From the NCBI GenBank assembly GCA_944381105.1, contig CALWJU010000035.1, positions 1-32,011 on the forward strand: a stretch of 32,011 nt of DNA, given 5' to 3'. This stretch comes from an uncultured Clostridia bacterium. GTDB taxonomy: Bacteria; Bacillota; Clostridia; Christensenellales; UBA1242. Position numbers and translations under genes: made by a program. The notes beneath the pieces were generated by a model, which was not told the origin of the DNA, did not search any database, and was given only the letters and a program-made list of their open reading frames with translations. This document shows positions 22,162-31,170 of the stretch, one piece after another; positions within the stretch are counted from its first letter, which is position 1; each line of letters starts with the position of its first letter.

Positions 22162-23061
22162 ATGAAAAAAATTGTTTCGTTTATGCTTGCGCTTATACTT
22201 TTGCTTGGAACAATAACTGTGGCAGGAGGTGTTCTTATACCTAAGATTGCCTCAGCAAGCACTGCTATGAGCGAGCAAGTTGCAGAGCAAAAAGATGACG
22301 CTCTTATTCAATTAGATAAAAGGAAGAAAAAAGATAAAGTACAAGAAAAGACATTTGCCGATAAAAAGGATGGCGAAAATGAAATTGTAGAAGAGCGAAC
22401 ATCACAATCAGAGACAAAAGAGCAAGTTTCAAATGTTGGAAAAAAAGACCTAAGACTTGTATTTAATGAAGGACAAGAGACGATGAACCTCTGTGTTATA
22501 GGAAACGCCTCTAAAAGCGTGAGCCCTGACTCTGCAAAGGTTACGGCTGTTATTGAAACATTAGACAGCGTTATGGCAACTTCAAAAGACAAAAATTTTG
22601 AAACCTTTGAAAAGGTTTTGCAGGCTTTAAAAGATAGTGGGCTGGGAGATGATGATATAACAGTTGATAGTTACACTTCATATCCAAGTTATGACTACAC
22701 CTCTGGAAAGAGTTTAATAGGTTATTACACCATTACGACGTTTAGTTTCTGTGTTGACAATCTTGATAAAATAAAAGAGTATATAGATACTGCGACAGAG
22801 ACAGGAGTAACAAGTATAAGAAATATCAACTACCAGTTGTCAAATATGGATGAGGTCTATCAAGAAGTGCTTTTGTCGGCAATAGAGAACGCTAAGCAGA
22901 AAGCAGAAAAAATTCATGGTGGCGAGGTAACAATAAAAAGCGTGAAGGAAGAATATGTTTATTCTTGCACATCACTTTATAGGACATATAGTGAAAACAT
23001 CTCCAATGCACTAATGGGCAGTATTGATGTTGAGGCAAGAGTTACTGTTGAATTTGAATAA
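22162..23061 (+). CDS. Secreted SIMPL-domain (DUF541) protein
   Basis: The N-terminus MKKIVSFMLALILLLGTITV is a signal peptide, probably cleaved after the Ala/Ser region near 35. A charged linker (about 40-105) follows, and then the SIMPL domain (about 110-299). The domain has MNLCVIGNASKSVSPDSAKV, the typical G-x-G/A-SVSVxPDxA-like opening, and LLSAIENAKQKAEKI in the middle. SIMPL proteins are periplasmic or surface proteins of poorly defined role. TAGGAGGAAT is an ideal ribosome binding site. Upstream Spo0A-like boxes hint at growth-phase control. Confidence 0.85.
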   Translation: MKKIVSFMLALILLLGTITVAGGVLIPKIASASTAMSEQVAEQKDDALIQLDKRKKKDKVQEKTFADKKDGENEIVEERTSQSETKEQVSNVGKKDLRLVFNEGQETMNLCVIGNASKSVSPDSAKVTAVIETLDSVMATSKDKNFETFEKVLQALKDSGLGDDDITVDSYTSYPSYDYTSGKSLIGYYTITTFSFCVDNLDKIKEYIDTATETGVTSIRNINYQLSNMDEVYQEVLLSAIENAKQKAEKIHGGEVTIKSVKEEYVYSCTSLYRTYSENISNALMGSIDVEARVTVEFE

Positions 23062-23071
23062 ATTTTAAAAG

Positions 23072-23096
23072 CAATCTCAATACGAGATTGTTTTTT
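23072..23096 (+). terminator. Intrinsic terminator after the SIMPL gene
   Basis: CAATCTC and GAGATTG with a 5-nt loop and six T residues, 10 nt after the stop codon. Confidence 0.88.
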
Positions 23097-23143
23097 GTAT
23101 TGTAGTATGCTTATAATTTGCAAGGGAAAATTTATAAATTTTA

Positions 23144-23172
23144 TTGACTTATGCTAAAAGATTATGTATACT
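23144..23172 (+). promoter_or_regulatory. Promoter of the RiPP-like cluster
   Basis: TTGACT (23144-23149) and TATACT (23167-23172) with a 17-bp spacer, 17 bp before the start codon of the small Cys peptide. This gives a very short leader. Confidence 0.85.
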
Positions 23173-23189
23173 AAGATTGGGAGGGTAAT

Positions 23190-23285
23190 ATGAAAGTAAT
23201 TTTAAAGCCTACAAACGAAGAAGAAGATGCATCTACTAAACAGTATCTTTGTGGACCATGTTCTCATTATGGCGGATGCTCGTAA
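23190..23285 (+). CDS. Candidate RiPP precursor peptide with C-terminal Cys motif
   Basis: A 31-codon gene with a strong GGGAGGG ribosome binding site and its own promoter. The N-terminal 19 residues are charged and Cys-free (MKVILKPTNEEEDASTKQY), as in leader peptides. The last part, LCGPCSHYGGCS, has three Cys in a Gly-rich context and ends at the stop. Together with the adjacent radical SAM/SPASM gene this is the layout of sactipeptide/ranthipeptide-type thioether RiPPs. The Cys count is lower than in SCIFF peptides, and I do not recognise the family. A hairpin behind it probably reduces maturase expression relative to the precursor. Confidence 0.75.
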   Translation: MKVILKPTNEEEDASTKQYLCGPCSHYGGCS

Positions 23286-23287
23286 AC

Positions 23288-23317
23288 AAGGATAGATTTT
23301 TATCTATCCTTTATTTT
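23288..23317 (+). terminator. Leaky terminator between precursor and maturase
   Basis: AAGGATAGAT (23288-23297) and ATCTATCCTT (23302-23311) form a 10-bp stem with a TTTT loop and an imperfect T-rich tail (TATTTT). No new promoter follows, so the downstream genes must depend on readthrough. This is a usual way to make more precursor than enzyme. Confidence 0.75.
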
Positions 23318-23327
23318 AGGAGGGCTA

Positions 23328-24686
23328 ATGTATACAATTACAAAATATATAGAAATATTTGAAGTAAATGAGAAAAATTACATATTTAATCTAAATAATG
23401 GCAGTCTCATCGAATTAGATAATAGCACGTTAGATAAAATAAAATTGTTAATAAATAATAACAATGTGGATGTACTTAACGAAAATGAAAAAGAGGTGTT
23501 GATTGATAATCAATTTTTAGTTTCTAAAGATTTTGACGAAAAACAAGAGCAGATAAATCACTTTACCTATAACATTTCAAAGTACAACAATAATAAAGAT
23601 TCTTTAAAAATAGACTTTGCACTTACAAATAAATGTAATTTTAATTGCCCTTATTGCTTTGAATGCAATAATTTATCAAGGAAACTCGAAGCTGACTATC
23701 TAAGTTTGGTAAATACAGGAAAAAACTTGTATTATTATATAAAAAAACTCTTACAAAAGGGTATAAAAAACGTGGAAATTGTTTTCTATGGTGGAGAACC
23801 AACATTAGAAAAAGATTTTGTCGTGGATTATATTAAGAGCATAGATTTACTATGCAATGAATATGATGCTGATTTTAGGTATGTATTTATTACAAATGGA
23901 TTTTTGTTTACTGAAGATTTTTCTAATAGATTGTTAAATAGTAAATGTAAATTTATACAAATCACAATAGATGGTGAAAAAGAATTTCATAATCAAAGAA
24001 GAACAAATTTAGCAAAAATAAACACCTTTGATAAGATTATAGAAAATGTCAACCAATTGCTTAAAAATAATTTTTATGTTGTTATAAGATTGAATATAGA
24101 TAAAAGTAATTTTGAAAGTGTCCTGAAGTTTGTCGATGGTTTAGAAAAGTTCATTGATTTAAATAATAAAAAATATTTAGGTTTTGACATAGCAAGAGTC
24201 TTTGGCAATGATAATTCGTTTGATCTTGATGAATTTGAAACTTTTAGAGAAGTCTTAACAAATAAATTGCTGAGAAAAGGATTAATAAAACCGAGATTAT
24301 CTTGTAAAGCACTTACCACATTTTGCGTTGCAGAGAGTCTATCAAATGATTTAGTTTTAGATTATAAAGGGAATTTATATAGATGCTGGAACAATGTGTT
24401 TGATGATAAGTATAAAATTAATACTTTACAATATTTAATTAATAATAATTTGGATCCATTAGAGTACAGTAAAGTAACTTTAGATTTTATTGAAAATTTA
24501 TCTTTAGAAAATGTAAATAGTAGCGAATGTTTTAAATGTAAATATTGCAAATATTGTCAAGGCTTATGTCCTGCTATACGAAAAAGCATAATAAATGGTG
24601 AGGAGAAAAATATATATAAAGGTGGTGTATGTAAAGAAATTATTAAAGAAAGAATCAAAAATGAAATATCTTTTATAGGAGTTTAA
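23328..24686 (+). CDS. Radical SAM/SPASM peptide maturase
   Basis: This 452-aa enzyme should install a radical-made cross-link in the adjacent small peptide. Residues 1-75 (YIEIFEVNEKNYIFNLNNGS) form an N-terminal domain that may bind the leader peptide. The radical SAM cluster motif is C103-x3-C107-x2-C110 in NKCNFNCPYCFE, and VFYGGEPTLEKDF is the SAM-binding GGE motif. The C-terminal SPASM/twitch region has many Cys (YRCWNN, ECFKCKYCKYCQGLC, GGVCKE) for two auxiliary clusters. AGGAGG precedes the ATG, and its stop codon directly abuts the ATG of the next gene. It resembles thioether-forming maturases; the exact product cannot be told. Confidence 0.9.
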   Translation: MYTITKYIEIFEVNEKNYIFNLNNGSLIELDNSTLDKIKLLINNNNVDVLNENEKEVLIDNQFLVSKDFDEKQEQINHFTYNISKYNNNKDSLKIDFALTNKCNFNCPYCFECNNLSRKLEADYLSLVNTGKNLYYYIKKLLQKGIKNVEIVFYGGEPTLEKDFVVDYIKSIDLLCNEYDADFRYVFITNGFLFTEDFSNRLLNSKCKFIQITIDGEKEFHNQRRTNLAKINTFDKIIENVNQLLKNNFYVVIRLNIDKSNFESVLKFVDGLEKFIDLNNKKYLGFDIARVFGNDNSFDLDEFETFREVLTNKLLRKGLIKPRLSCKALTTFCVAESLSNDLVLDYKGNLYRCWNNVFDDKYKINTLQYLINNNLDPLEYSKVTLDFIENLSLENVNSSECFKCKYCKYCQGLCPAIRKSIINGEEKNIYKGGVCKEIIKERIKNEISFIGV

Positions 24687-26249
24687 ATGTTTACAGTTGA
24701 AAATTTAACAATAGAAACAAGAAAAGGACGTAAATTGATAGAAAATTTATCATTTGCCCTTAATGATGGAGACAAAATGGCGATAATTGGTGAGGAGGGG
24801 AATGGAAAATCTACTTTGCTTAAAGCACTAATAAACCCTAAATTGGTACCATATTGTGTGGTTAGCGGAAAGATAAACAATCAAAATTGTAAAATTGGAT
24901 ATCTAGAACAAAAATTGAGTTCAAAATGGGATAATCAAACAATAGTTGATTATTACCTTAAAGACGAACCTGACGATGAGTGTGATTATGATAAATATAA
25001 TGATATTTTTAAGTTTGAAAAAGAATTAAAAAATATGGGGTTTGAATTTTCTCATATAAGCGAAAATACTTTAATAAAATATCTTTCTGGTGGTGAAAAA
25101 GTAAAATTGCAACTTGCTAAAATCTCTTCCAACAATTATGATGTCATATTTTTAGATGAACCAACAAACGACTTAGATATCGATACACTTGAACGGTTAG
25201 AGGATTTTATTTTAAGCACGAAAAAACCTATTATTTATATCTCACATGATGAAACTTTGCTTGAAAATACGGCAAATAGAATATTACATATTGAACAACT
25301 TATAAAAAAGACAAAACCTAAATTTACATTACAAAAATGTACTTATAGTGAATATGTTGATGCTAGAAATAGGCAAATCACACACCAAACACAAATAGCA
25401 TATAGTGAAAGGCGAGAAAGAGATAAAAAAGAAGAAATTTTAAGACAGATTAAACAAAAAGTTGAAAATGCCTTAGTCGCAGCAAAAAAAGACCCTTCAT
25501 CAGGAAGAATTATAGCAAAAAAGATGGCTAACGTTAAAGCTCAAGAACGACGTATGGAAAACGAAGAGTTGACAGAAATACCTGATGTTGAAGAGGCGAT
25601 AAAAATGATAGTTGATCCTACTATTACGCTGCCAAGCCAAAAAATAATTTTAGATGTTAAAATACCTAAATTGGTTGCAGGTGATAAAGAACTAGCAGAA
25701 AATGTAGAATTATTTATACGTGGGCCTCAAAAAATTGCTATTGTAGGCAAAAATGGGTGTGGAAAAACTACTTTAATAAAAAAACTTGTACCCATTCTTA
25801 GAAAAACATCTGGATTAAAAGTAGGCTATTTTTCACAAAACTATGGTGAGGTGCTAGATTATAATAAGACAGCGCTTGATGAAATGCAATTATCTAGCAA
25901 GGATTTTAATGCGGGCACAGTGCTTGGAAGTTTAAAATTTTCACGTGAAGAAATGCTTCATAAGGTTAAAGATTTAAGCGAGGGGCAGAAGGCAAAACTT
26001 GCACTAATGAAACTTATAATTGAGAAAAACAATGTGCTTGTGCTTGACGAACCAACAAGAAATCTAAGCCCATTATCAAACCCTGTTATAAGAGGAGTTT
26101 TAAAAAAATACAATGGAGCCATAATCACCGCCTCGCATGATAGAAAGTTTATCAAAGAGATTTGCGATGAAACTTATGTGTTAAATGAAAAGGGATTAAA
26201 AAAAAGCAATTTTTTAGAAAATACTAATGAAGACAATGAAAAAAAGTAG
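24687..26249 (+). CDS. ABC-F family ATPase
   Basis: Two ABC ATPase domains in one 520-aa chain and no membrane helices place it in the ABC-F group, which acts on ribosomes, including antibiotic-resistance factors, and does not export. Domain 1 has Walker A GEEGNGKST (35-43), signature LSGGEKVKLQLAK and Walker B VIFLDEPTNDLD. A basic helical linker follows (about 205-310). Domain 2 has GKNGCGKTT, the altered signature LSEGQKAKLALMK and VLVLDEPTRNLSPLSNP. AGGAG lies before the ATG, which starts right after the maturase stop. Within a RiPP cluster it may give self-protection, if the peptide targets the ribosome; that is inference. Confidence 0.9.
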   Translation: MFTVENLTIETRKGRKLIENLSFALNDGDKMAIIGEEGNGKSTLLKALINPKLVPYCVVSGKINNQNCKIGYLEQKLSSKWDNQTIVDYYLKDEPDDECDYDKYNDIFKFEKELKNMGFEFSHISENTLIKYLSGGEKVKLQLAKISSNNYDVIFLDEPTNDLDIDTLERLEDFILSTKKPIIYISHDETLLENTANRILHIEQLIKKTKPKFTLQKCTYSEYVDARNRQITHQTQIAYSERRERDKKEEILRQIKQKVENALVAAKKDPSSGRIIAKKMANVKAQERRMENEELTEIPDVEEAIKMIVDPTITLPSQKIILDVKIPKLVAGDKELAENVELFIRGPQKIAIVGKNGCGKTTLIKKLVPILRKTSGLKVGYFSQNYGEVLDYNKTALDEMQLSSKDFNAGTVLGSLKFSREEMLHKVKDLSEGQKAKLALMKLIIEKNNVLVLDEPTRNLSPLSNPVIRGVLKKYNGAIITASHDRKFIKEICDETYVLNEKGLKKSNFLENTNEDNEKK

Positions 26250-26282
26250 GTATTACCAAAAATAGGATAATACCTATTTTTT
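26247..26282 (+). terminator. Intrinsic terminator of the RiPP-like cluster
   Basis: TAGGTATTA (26247-26255) and TAATACCTA (26268-26276) form a 9-bp stem followed by TTTTTT. It begins at the ABC-F stop codon and closes the three-gene unit. Confidence 0.85.
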
Positions 26283-26304
26283 AACTTTACAAAAAAACTT
26301 TATT

Positions 26305-26359
26305 AATGACAAAAATAGACAAAATATCTTTATATTTAAAAGAAAATCTATTTTATAAT
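26305..26359 (+). promoter_or_regulatory. spoIIE promoter region with Spo0A-like repeats
   Basis: TATAAT (26354-26359) lies 15 bp before the spoIIE start. Upstream are two GACAAA repeats exactly 10 bp apart (26308 and 26318), each a partial match to the reverse Spo0A box. In Bacillus, spoIIE is Spo0A-activated from a promoter with a non-standard spacer. No clear -35 is seen, which agrees with an activator-dependent promoter. Confidence 0.4.
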
Positions 26360-26374
26360 TAAAGTGGAGTTATT

Positions 26375-28651
26375 ATGAAAGAAAAATTAAACCTTGTCAT
26401 TCGTTTTTTGATTTTTACCGTTTTGTTCTTTGTGCTTTCGAGAGCAAACATTTACGGTCAAATTTACCCCTTTGCTTTTTCTATGCTATTTGCTCTTGCT
26501 TGGGCTAATCAAAAGGTCTTCTTACTTGCACCAGCCTTTGTGGCAGGATACCTTTTAAACTTTAATCAGTTTAGTGATATTATATCAGCCCTTGTAACGA
26601 TATTGATGCTACTTATTCCATACTACATTCATGTTTTGATTAAAAAGCCAATGAAGAAGTATGAATTATTCATTTATGCTCTCTTTTCTCAGACGGCAAT
26701 GGTAGTTTTTGGCATATTGAATGGGCAAAACATAATCTCTATTATAGGCACTCTCGTTTTTGGTATTGCCTTTTTATTTGCCTCGATATCTATATTTGAA
26801 CCAGTCGTTATCCGAGGCTTTACATATAAACTTACATCCGTTGAGAAAATATGTGCTGGGATACTTTTCATGGCATTAGCGTCAGGGCTTTACAGTTGTA
26901 ATATTTATGGATTTTCACTTTTAAAACTATTTGTGAGTTTGGGACTGCTTATTCTTGCATATTCTACCAATATCAGTTTAACTTTGCTTTTTGCTTGCAT
27001 CATGGGCATAGGCAGTTTGCTACCTGAAAACAATCCGCTTTTTATCGCTCCTTTCTTAATTTGGGCACTCGCTGTCATTATGTTTAAAGGACAGCCAAAA
27101 TATTTCTCGGCACTTGCCTTGATAGCAAGTGAGGCGCTTGTTATATTTTATTTTGATTTGTTTTACGGATTTTCTGTCGCCGAGTTGTTGCCGACAGTTA
27201 TCTCTGCTTTAATTTTCTTATGTTTACCAAGGAAATTCTTTGACCAAGTCTCAGCACTTTTAACATCGAATAATCAACGTCTTGCTGTTAAAAATGTGGT
27301 AAATAGAAACAGAGAACTTATGAGCAAACGTCTTTCAAGTTTATCAGAAGTATTCTATGACATGAACGAGGTGTTTAAAAAACTTATAAAAAAGGAAATG
27401 AGCGAAGAAGAAGTTAAGGATATGCTTTATGAGGAGATAAAGGAAAGTATCTGTAAAGGATGTAGTGAGCAGAAACATTGTCATCGAACGTTTGGAGAGG
27501 ACACGAAGAAAATTTTTAAAGAACTTATTACTATTGCCTTAGACAGAGGAAAAATAACGCTACTTGATTTTCCAGGATACCTATCTTCAAGATGTGGAAG
27601 AATTAGTCATTTGATAGGCGAAATTAACACTTTGACAAGTCAGTATAAATCCTATTCTTCGCTCGTTGGTAATGTAGACACAAGCAAACGTTTAATATCC
27701 GATCAGTTGTCTGGAATATCAAGTATTATGAAAAATTTAGCGGGCGAGGTGGATAGCCTTGTAAGTTTTGACTCATCCAGAGAGAAAAAAATAATAGATG
27801 AATTATCATCAAGTAATATAATTTGTACAGATGCAGTTGTCTATGAAAAGGACGCTCGTTCTACCCTTGCAAGTCTAGTTGTGAGAGAGGAAGATACAAA
27901 CAAATTAAAACTTCCGCAAATTGTCTCTAAAATTTGTGGAGGAAAAATGGCGGTGTATGATGTCCATCCAACAGAGAGAGTTGGCCTTGTCAATGTCAAC
28001 TTAAAGACCGCACCGCTATTTGATTGTGTTTTTGGATTGGCAGTACATGCTAAAACAGGCTCTAATATTTCAGGAGATAGTAACTCTATTGAACGACTTG
28101 ATGGAGATAAGTTTATGTTCGCTATTTGTGATGGTATGGGCAGTGGAGAGAGTGCTGGTGAAAAATCGCAAACTGCGGTTGGTCTTGTAGAAAATTTCTA
28201 TAAAGCAGGGTTTGATAATGATATTATTTTATCTTCCGTCAACAAACTTTTAAACCTTGAAAAAGACGATATTTTTTCTACAATTGATATTGTTGTGGTC
28301 GATTTAAAAAATGGGATTGCCGATTTTGTTAAAATGGGAGCATCTTCTTCCTATATTAGAGGTCAAGATGAGTGCAAAATTGTCGAATGTTCTAGTTTAC
28401 CTGTGGGCATCCTACAAGATGTCAGTACGGTAACAAGAAAGGTAGTGCTGTGTGAAAAGGATATGATAATTATGTGTTCCGATGGTATAAATGACTCTTT
28501 TGCAAGTGATAGTGCAATGAAAGACTTTTTGCTAACTATAAAAACAGCAAACCCACAGGAGTTCGCTGATAAGATACTAGAACAGGCGCTTTCAAACAAT
28601 AATGGGTATGCTGTTGATGATATGACCTGTATAGTTATAAAAATATTTTAA
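26375..28651 (+). CDS. spoIIE: Stage II sporulation protein E (membrane-anchored PP2C phosphatase)
   Basis: SpoIIE sits at the polar septum and dephosphorylates the anti-anti-sigma factor SpoIIAA, activating sigma-F in the forespore. Residues about 10-290 form roughly ten transmembrane helices. A central regulatory region follows (about 300-540), including helical segments with RNRELMSKRLSSLSEVFYDM and a Cys-rich CKGCSEQKHCHR. The C-terminal PP2C domain has the metal-binding FAICDGMGSGESAG near 580 and MCSDGINDSF. At 758 aa it is slightly shorter than Bacillus SpoIIE (about 827). Start supported by GTGGAG. It is the strongest single evidence for a spore former. Confidence 0.96.
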   Translation: MKEKLNLVIRFLIFTVLFFVLSRANIYGQIYPFAFSMLFALAWANQKVFLLAPAFVAGYLLNFNQFSDIISALVTILMLLIPYYIHVLIKKPMKKYELFIYALFSQTAMVVFGILNGQNIISIIGTLVFGIAFLFASISIFEPVVIRGFTYKLTSVEKICAGILFMALASGLYSCNIYGFSLLKLFVSLGLLILAYSTNISLTLLFACIMGIGSLLPENNPLFIAPFLIWALAVIMFKGQPKYFSALALIASEALVIFYFDLFYGFSVAELLPTVISALIFLCLPRKFFDQVSALLTSNNQRLAVKNVVNRNRELMSKRLSSLSEVFYDMNEVFKKLIKKEMSEEEVKDMLYEEIKESICKGCSEQKHCHRTFGEDTKKIFKELITIALDRGKITLLDFPGYLSSRCGRISHLIGEINTLTSQYKSYSSLVGNVDTSKRLISDQLSGISSIMKNLAGEVDSLVSFDSSREKKIIDELSSSNIICTDAVVYEKDARSTLASLVVREEDTNKLKLPQIVSKICGGKMAVYDVHPTERVGLVNVNLKTAPLFDCVFGLAVHAKTGSNISGDSNSIERLDGDKFMFAICDGMGSGESAGEKSQTAVGLVENFYKAGFDNDIILSSVNKLLNLEKDDIFSTIDIVVVDLKNGIADFVKMGASSSYIRGQDECKIVECSSLPVGILQDVSTVTRKVVLCEKDMIIMCSDGINDSFASDSAMKDFLLTIKTANPQEFADKILEQALSNNNGYAVDDMTCIVIKIF

Positions 28652-28682
28652 AAAGATTTAAAACAATTAGACCATGAGTTAA

Positions 28683-28716
28683 AGGTTTTGATTGCTTGTG
28701 TCAAAATCTTTTATTT
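28683..28716 (+). terminator. Intrinsic terminator after spoIIE
   Basis: AGGTTTTGA (28683-28691) and TCAAAATCT (28701-28709) form a 9-bp stem (one G-T pair) followed by TTTATTTCTTTTT. The convergent YcxB-like gene ends at the same place. Confidence 0.7.
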
Positions 28717-29271
28717 CTTTTTAAGAGTGCCGAGCGATGTTTTGTCTTCTATTTTAATATCTTTGCTTTTCAGAAATTCAAGAAGGTCAGAGATAGTCCC
28801 TTTGTTCATTCCTGTTTTTAGCATTAGAAAACTTTGGTTTTTGCTTACGTAAATAAAAAGAAATTCTACAAAGTCATCTATTTTGTAAATTTGATTGTAA
28901 GAAAATGTTTGATATAAATCTTCACCTCTATTCTCGTCTACATTTATGACCTTTATTTCTTCTTTGTAAAATTCAAATATATTTACATACTTACCACCAT
29001 CAAATAGTACGGAGTTTTGCCTTCTTATTTGTTCTTTGGAAAGATAAGGAAATAATATCACTCCACCTACTATGCCTGCAATAATTATAGCAGTGCCAAC
29101 ATATGCCTCTACAAAGCACAGACCTATACCAATTCCACAAATAATAACTGTTATCATAAACGACACTAAGATATTTCGTCTTTTAAGGGCAAAAAGTTGA
29201 TAATTTGTAATATCACTTTCATTTATTGCAGTTGTGTTTTTATATAAAAATTCTTCTATCTCTTTTTTCAC
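28711..29271 (-). CDS. YcxB-like membrane protein
   Basis: A 186-aa protein with a polar N-terminus, two transmembrane helices close together (about residues 32-75; VSFMITVIICGIGIGLCFVE and a second one) and a C-terminal soluble domain with SVLFDGGKYVNIFEFYKEEI and YNQIYKIDDFVEFLFIYVSK. This is the plan of the YcxB family (PH-like C-terminal domain), whose function is unknown. It has no obvious operon partner, and the following AAA+ gene is transcribed separately on the same strand. Confidence 0.75.
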   Translation of the reverse strand: MKKEIEEFLYKNTTAINESDITNYQLFALKRRNILVSFMITVIICGIGIGLCFVEAYVGTAIIIAGIVGGVILFPYLSKEQIRRQNSVLFDGGKYVNIFEFYKEEIKVINVDENRGEDLYQTFSYNQIYKIDDFVEFLFIYVSKNQSFLMLKTGMNKGTISDLLEFLKSKDIKIEDKTSLGTLKKK

Positions 29272-29370
29272 AGTGTTATCCTTTTGCTTAATAATACCAA
29301 ATTAACAATTATAAGTCAAATGCTTAAAGTATATTGGTTTCAATATTTTCTATTTTGCTGTTTTTCATAA

Positions 29371-29399
29371 AAAATAGGATTTATTTAAAATCCTATTTT
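29371..29399 (-). terminator. Intrinsic terminator overlapping the end of the AAA+ gene
   Basis: AAAATAGGATTT (29371-29382) and AAATCCTATTTT (29388-29399) form a 12-bp stem. The stop codon lies inside the hairpin and the T run follows on the minus strand. Confidence 0.85.
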
Positions 29400-30923
29400 A
29401 CCTACATTCTCTTCTTCGCTATCATAAAGGGACTTTTCGGCTTCTATTAAATCTTCAATTTTTATTTCAAAGTCATTAAGTTCAGTTCTTCTGGCTTGGT
29501 TTTCTTCTGCGCTTTGCAATAGATTTCTTACATATCCAGCGTTTGAGAAATTCTCTTTTTTCTTTTCCTTTTCAATTATTTGAGTTAGCATTTGATTTGC
29601 ATCTTTTTGCAAAGTAAATCCGTCTTTTTCCATATACATTTTGAAGATTTGCAAAAGTTCTTCAAGATTATAATCCCGCAGTTCAAGAATATTTGGGAAT
29701 CTACGCCTAAAACCTATATTTTTGTCTAGTAGTTTGCCTACCTTGTCTTTGTATCCTGCCATGATTACCAGTGTTTTATCGGTTGGATCTTGAAGTTGCC
29801 CGTTATATAGAGATTCTATTTCAGTCATTAATTGAGTAATAGCCTCTTGGGTAAAGGAGTCGCCACTGCCTTCTTCAAGCAGGCTGTACACCTCATCCAA
29901 AAATAGCGTTCCGCCATGTGCTTTCCTGAAAAACTCTTTTACTCTTCCTGTTGTTTGACCAACATATTCTGCTTTAAGTTCGGCTCCGTTTATTGCAACA
30001 AACTCTTTATTTTTGATTATTCCTGCATCATAAAAGGTCTTTGACATGGCCTCAGCAACAGTAGTTTTTCCGACTCCTGGATTGCCTATAATTCTAAAAT
30101 TACATGCGATTGCTTTTTGAGGTACTTTTAAAATCAATTTTGTTTTGCCAAGTATAGCGTTTTTAACATCTTTTAATCCTATTAAGTTTTCAAAATTCTT
30201 GTCAAGTGCCTCTTCTAGTGATAAGATTTTTCGTTTTGGCTTTTCTTGTTCGCTGAGTTTGGCTTTTTTTGTAGACGCCAATAATTTTAGTTTGGCATCA
30301 TTGTTAATGGTTTCGTTTGCTACGCTTTCCTCTGCGCTTGTATAGAGTTGAAATAGTATATCTTCGATATTTTTATAATTGAAATTTTGTGAAGATAAAT
30401 CATATTTAACATATTCAATCTTTGATAGATTAAATGTCGAAATGTCTGAGAAAAAATCTTTTATATTTTTTAGTTTTCCGAGGTCTTTGTCGCTAAGGTT
30501 TCCCTCAGATATAATAAATGACGCTTTGCTGATAAAATTTTCATTACTTGGGAATATGGCATTCACTTTTGGCATAAAAAGTCCATCATCAAAATAGTCA
30601 ATCAGTTTTTGGTCGGCACTTTTTATATCTTTTTTATACAAATTATCTAAATCACTTATTATAATAGATTGCAGTGCAAGTCCTGCTGAATTCAATATAT
30701 CAATATAGGCATTAACAAATTCTTGTTTGCGATTTTTTAGTTTTTCATCGTCTTGTGGATTGAAAGCGAGTTTGTTATAGACCTCAGTGCATCTAAATAT
30801 ATCTTGAATCTCATTGCTGTCAGGCAGTTCTCTTTCATATAGAACGTCGGCTAAATAATTTTCTGGGTCTGTTACCAAAGAATATTGATATCCTACATCT
30901 TCTAGTTGTTGTTCGAAATACAT
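29385..30923 (-). CDS. AAA+ ATPase of the SpoVK/CbbX type
   Basis: A 512-aa ATPase. Residues about 1-230 form an N-terminal domain without recognisable motif. The AAA+ module has GNPGVGKTTVAEAM near 278-290, a Walker B FLDEVYSLLEEG near 340, the second-region QLMTEIESLYNGQL and the arginine region GFRRRFPNILEL, as in CbbX/SpoVK proteins, which remodel partner proteins. The ATG at 30923 has AAAAGGGGG upstream and gives a natural N-terminus; the frame is open further but has no second ribosome binding site. SpoVK acts in spore maturation, and the nearby spoIIE is suggestive only. Confidence 0.85.
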   Translation of the reverse strand: MYFEQQLEDVGYQYSLVTDPENYLADVLYERELPDSNEIQDIFRCTEVYNKLAFNPQDDEKLKNRKQEFVNAYIDILNSAGLALQSIIISDLDNLYKKDIKSADQKLIDYFDDGLFMPKVNAIFPSNENFISKASFIISEGNLSDKDLGKLKNIKDFFSDISTFNLSKIEYVKYDLSSQNFNYKNIEDILFQLYTSAEESVANETINNDAKLKLLASTKKAKLSEQEKPKRKILSLEEALDKNFENLIGLKDVKNAILGKTKLILKVPQKAIACNFRIIGNPGVGKTTVAEAMSKTFYDAGIIKNKEFVAINGAELKAEYVGQTTGRVKEFFRKAHGGTLFLDEVYSLLEEGSGDSFTQEAITQLMTEIESLYNGQLQDPTDKTLVIMAGYKDKVGKLLDKNIGFRRRFPNILELRDYNLEELLQIFKMYMEKDGFTLQKDANQMLTQIIEKEKKKENFSNAGYVRNLLQSAEENQARRTELNDFEIKIEDLIEAEKSLYDSEEENVGKIGF

Positions 30924-30942
30924 CTTTCCCCCTTTTGTGAAT

Positions 30943-30971
30943 ATTATAATATAAATTTGCCTATTCGTCAA
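30943..30971 (-). promoter_or_regulatory. Promoter of the AAA+ gene
   Basis: TTGACG (30966-30971) and TATAAT (30943-30948) on the minus strand with a 17-bp spacer, 20 bp before the ATG. Confidence 0.88.
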
Positions 30972-31170
30972 TACCCAATTTGGATAAAATTTTGTGATAA
31001 TTGGTTTCAACTGAAATTAAAAATGTGTTGACTGGCATTAATTTGAGGAAATGATGTTAAAAAATTGATAAAAATTAAAAATTTTTATAAAAAAGTTAAA
31101 AAATGATAATATAGTATGTAAAATGGAAAATATCTTATGGAAAAGGCGATTATAAATTTTTGTAAAATGA

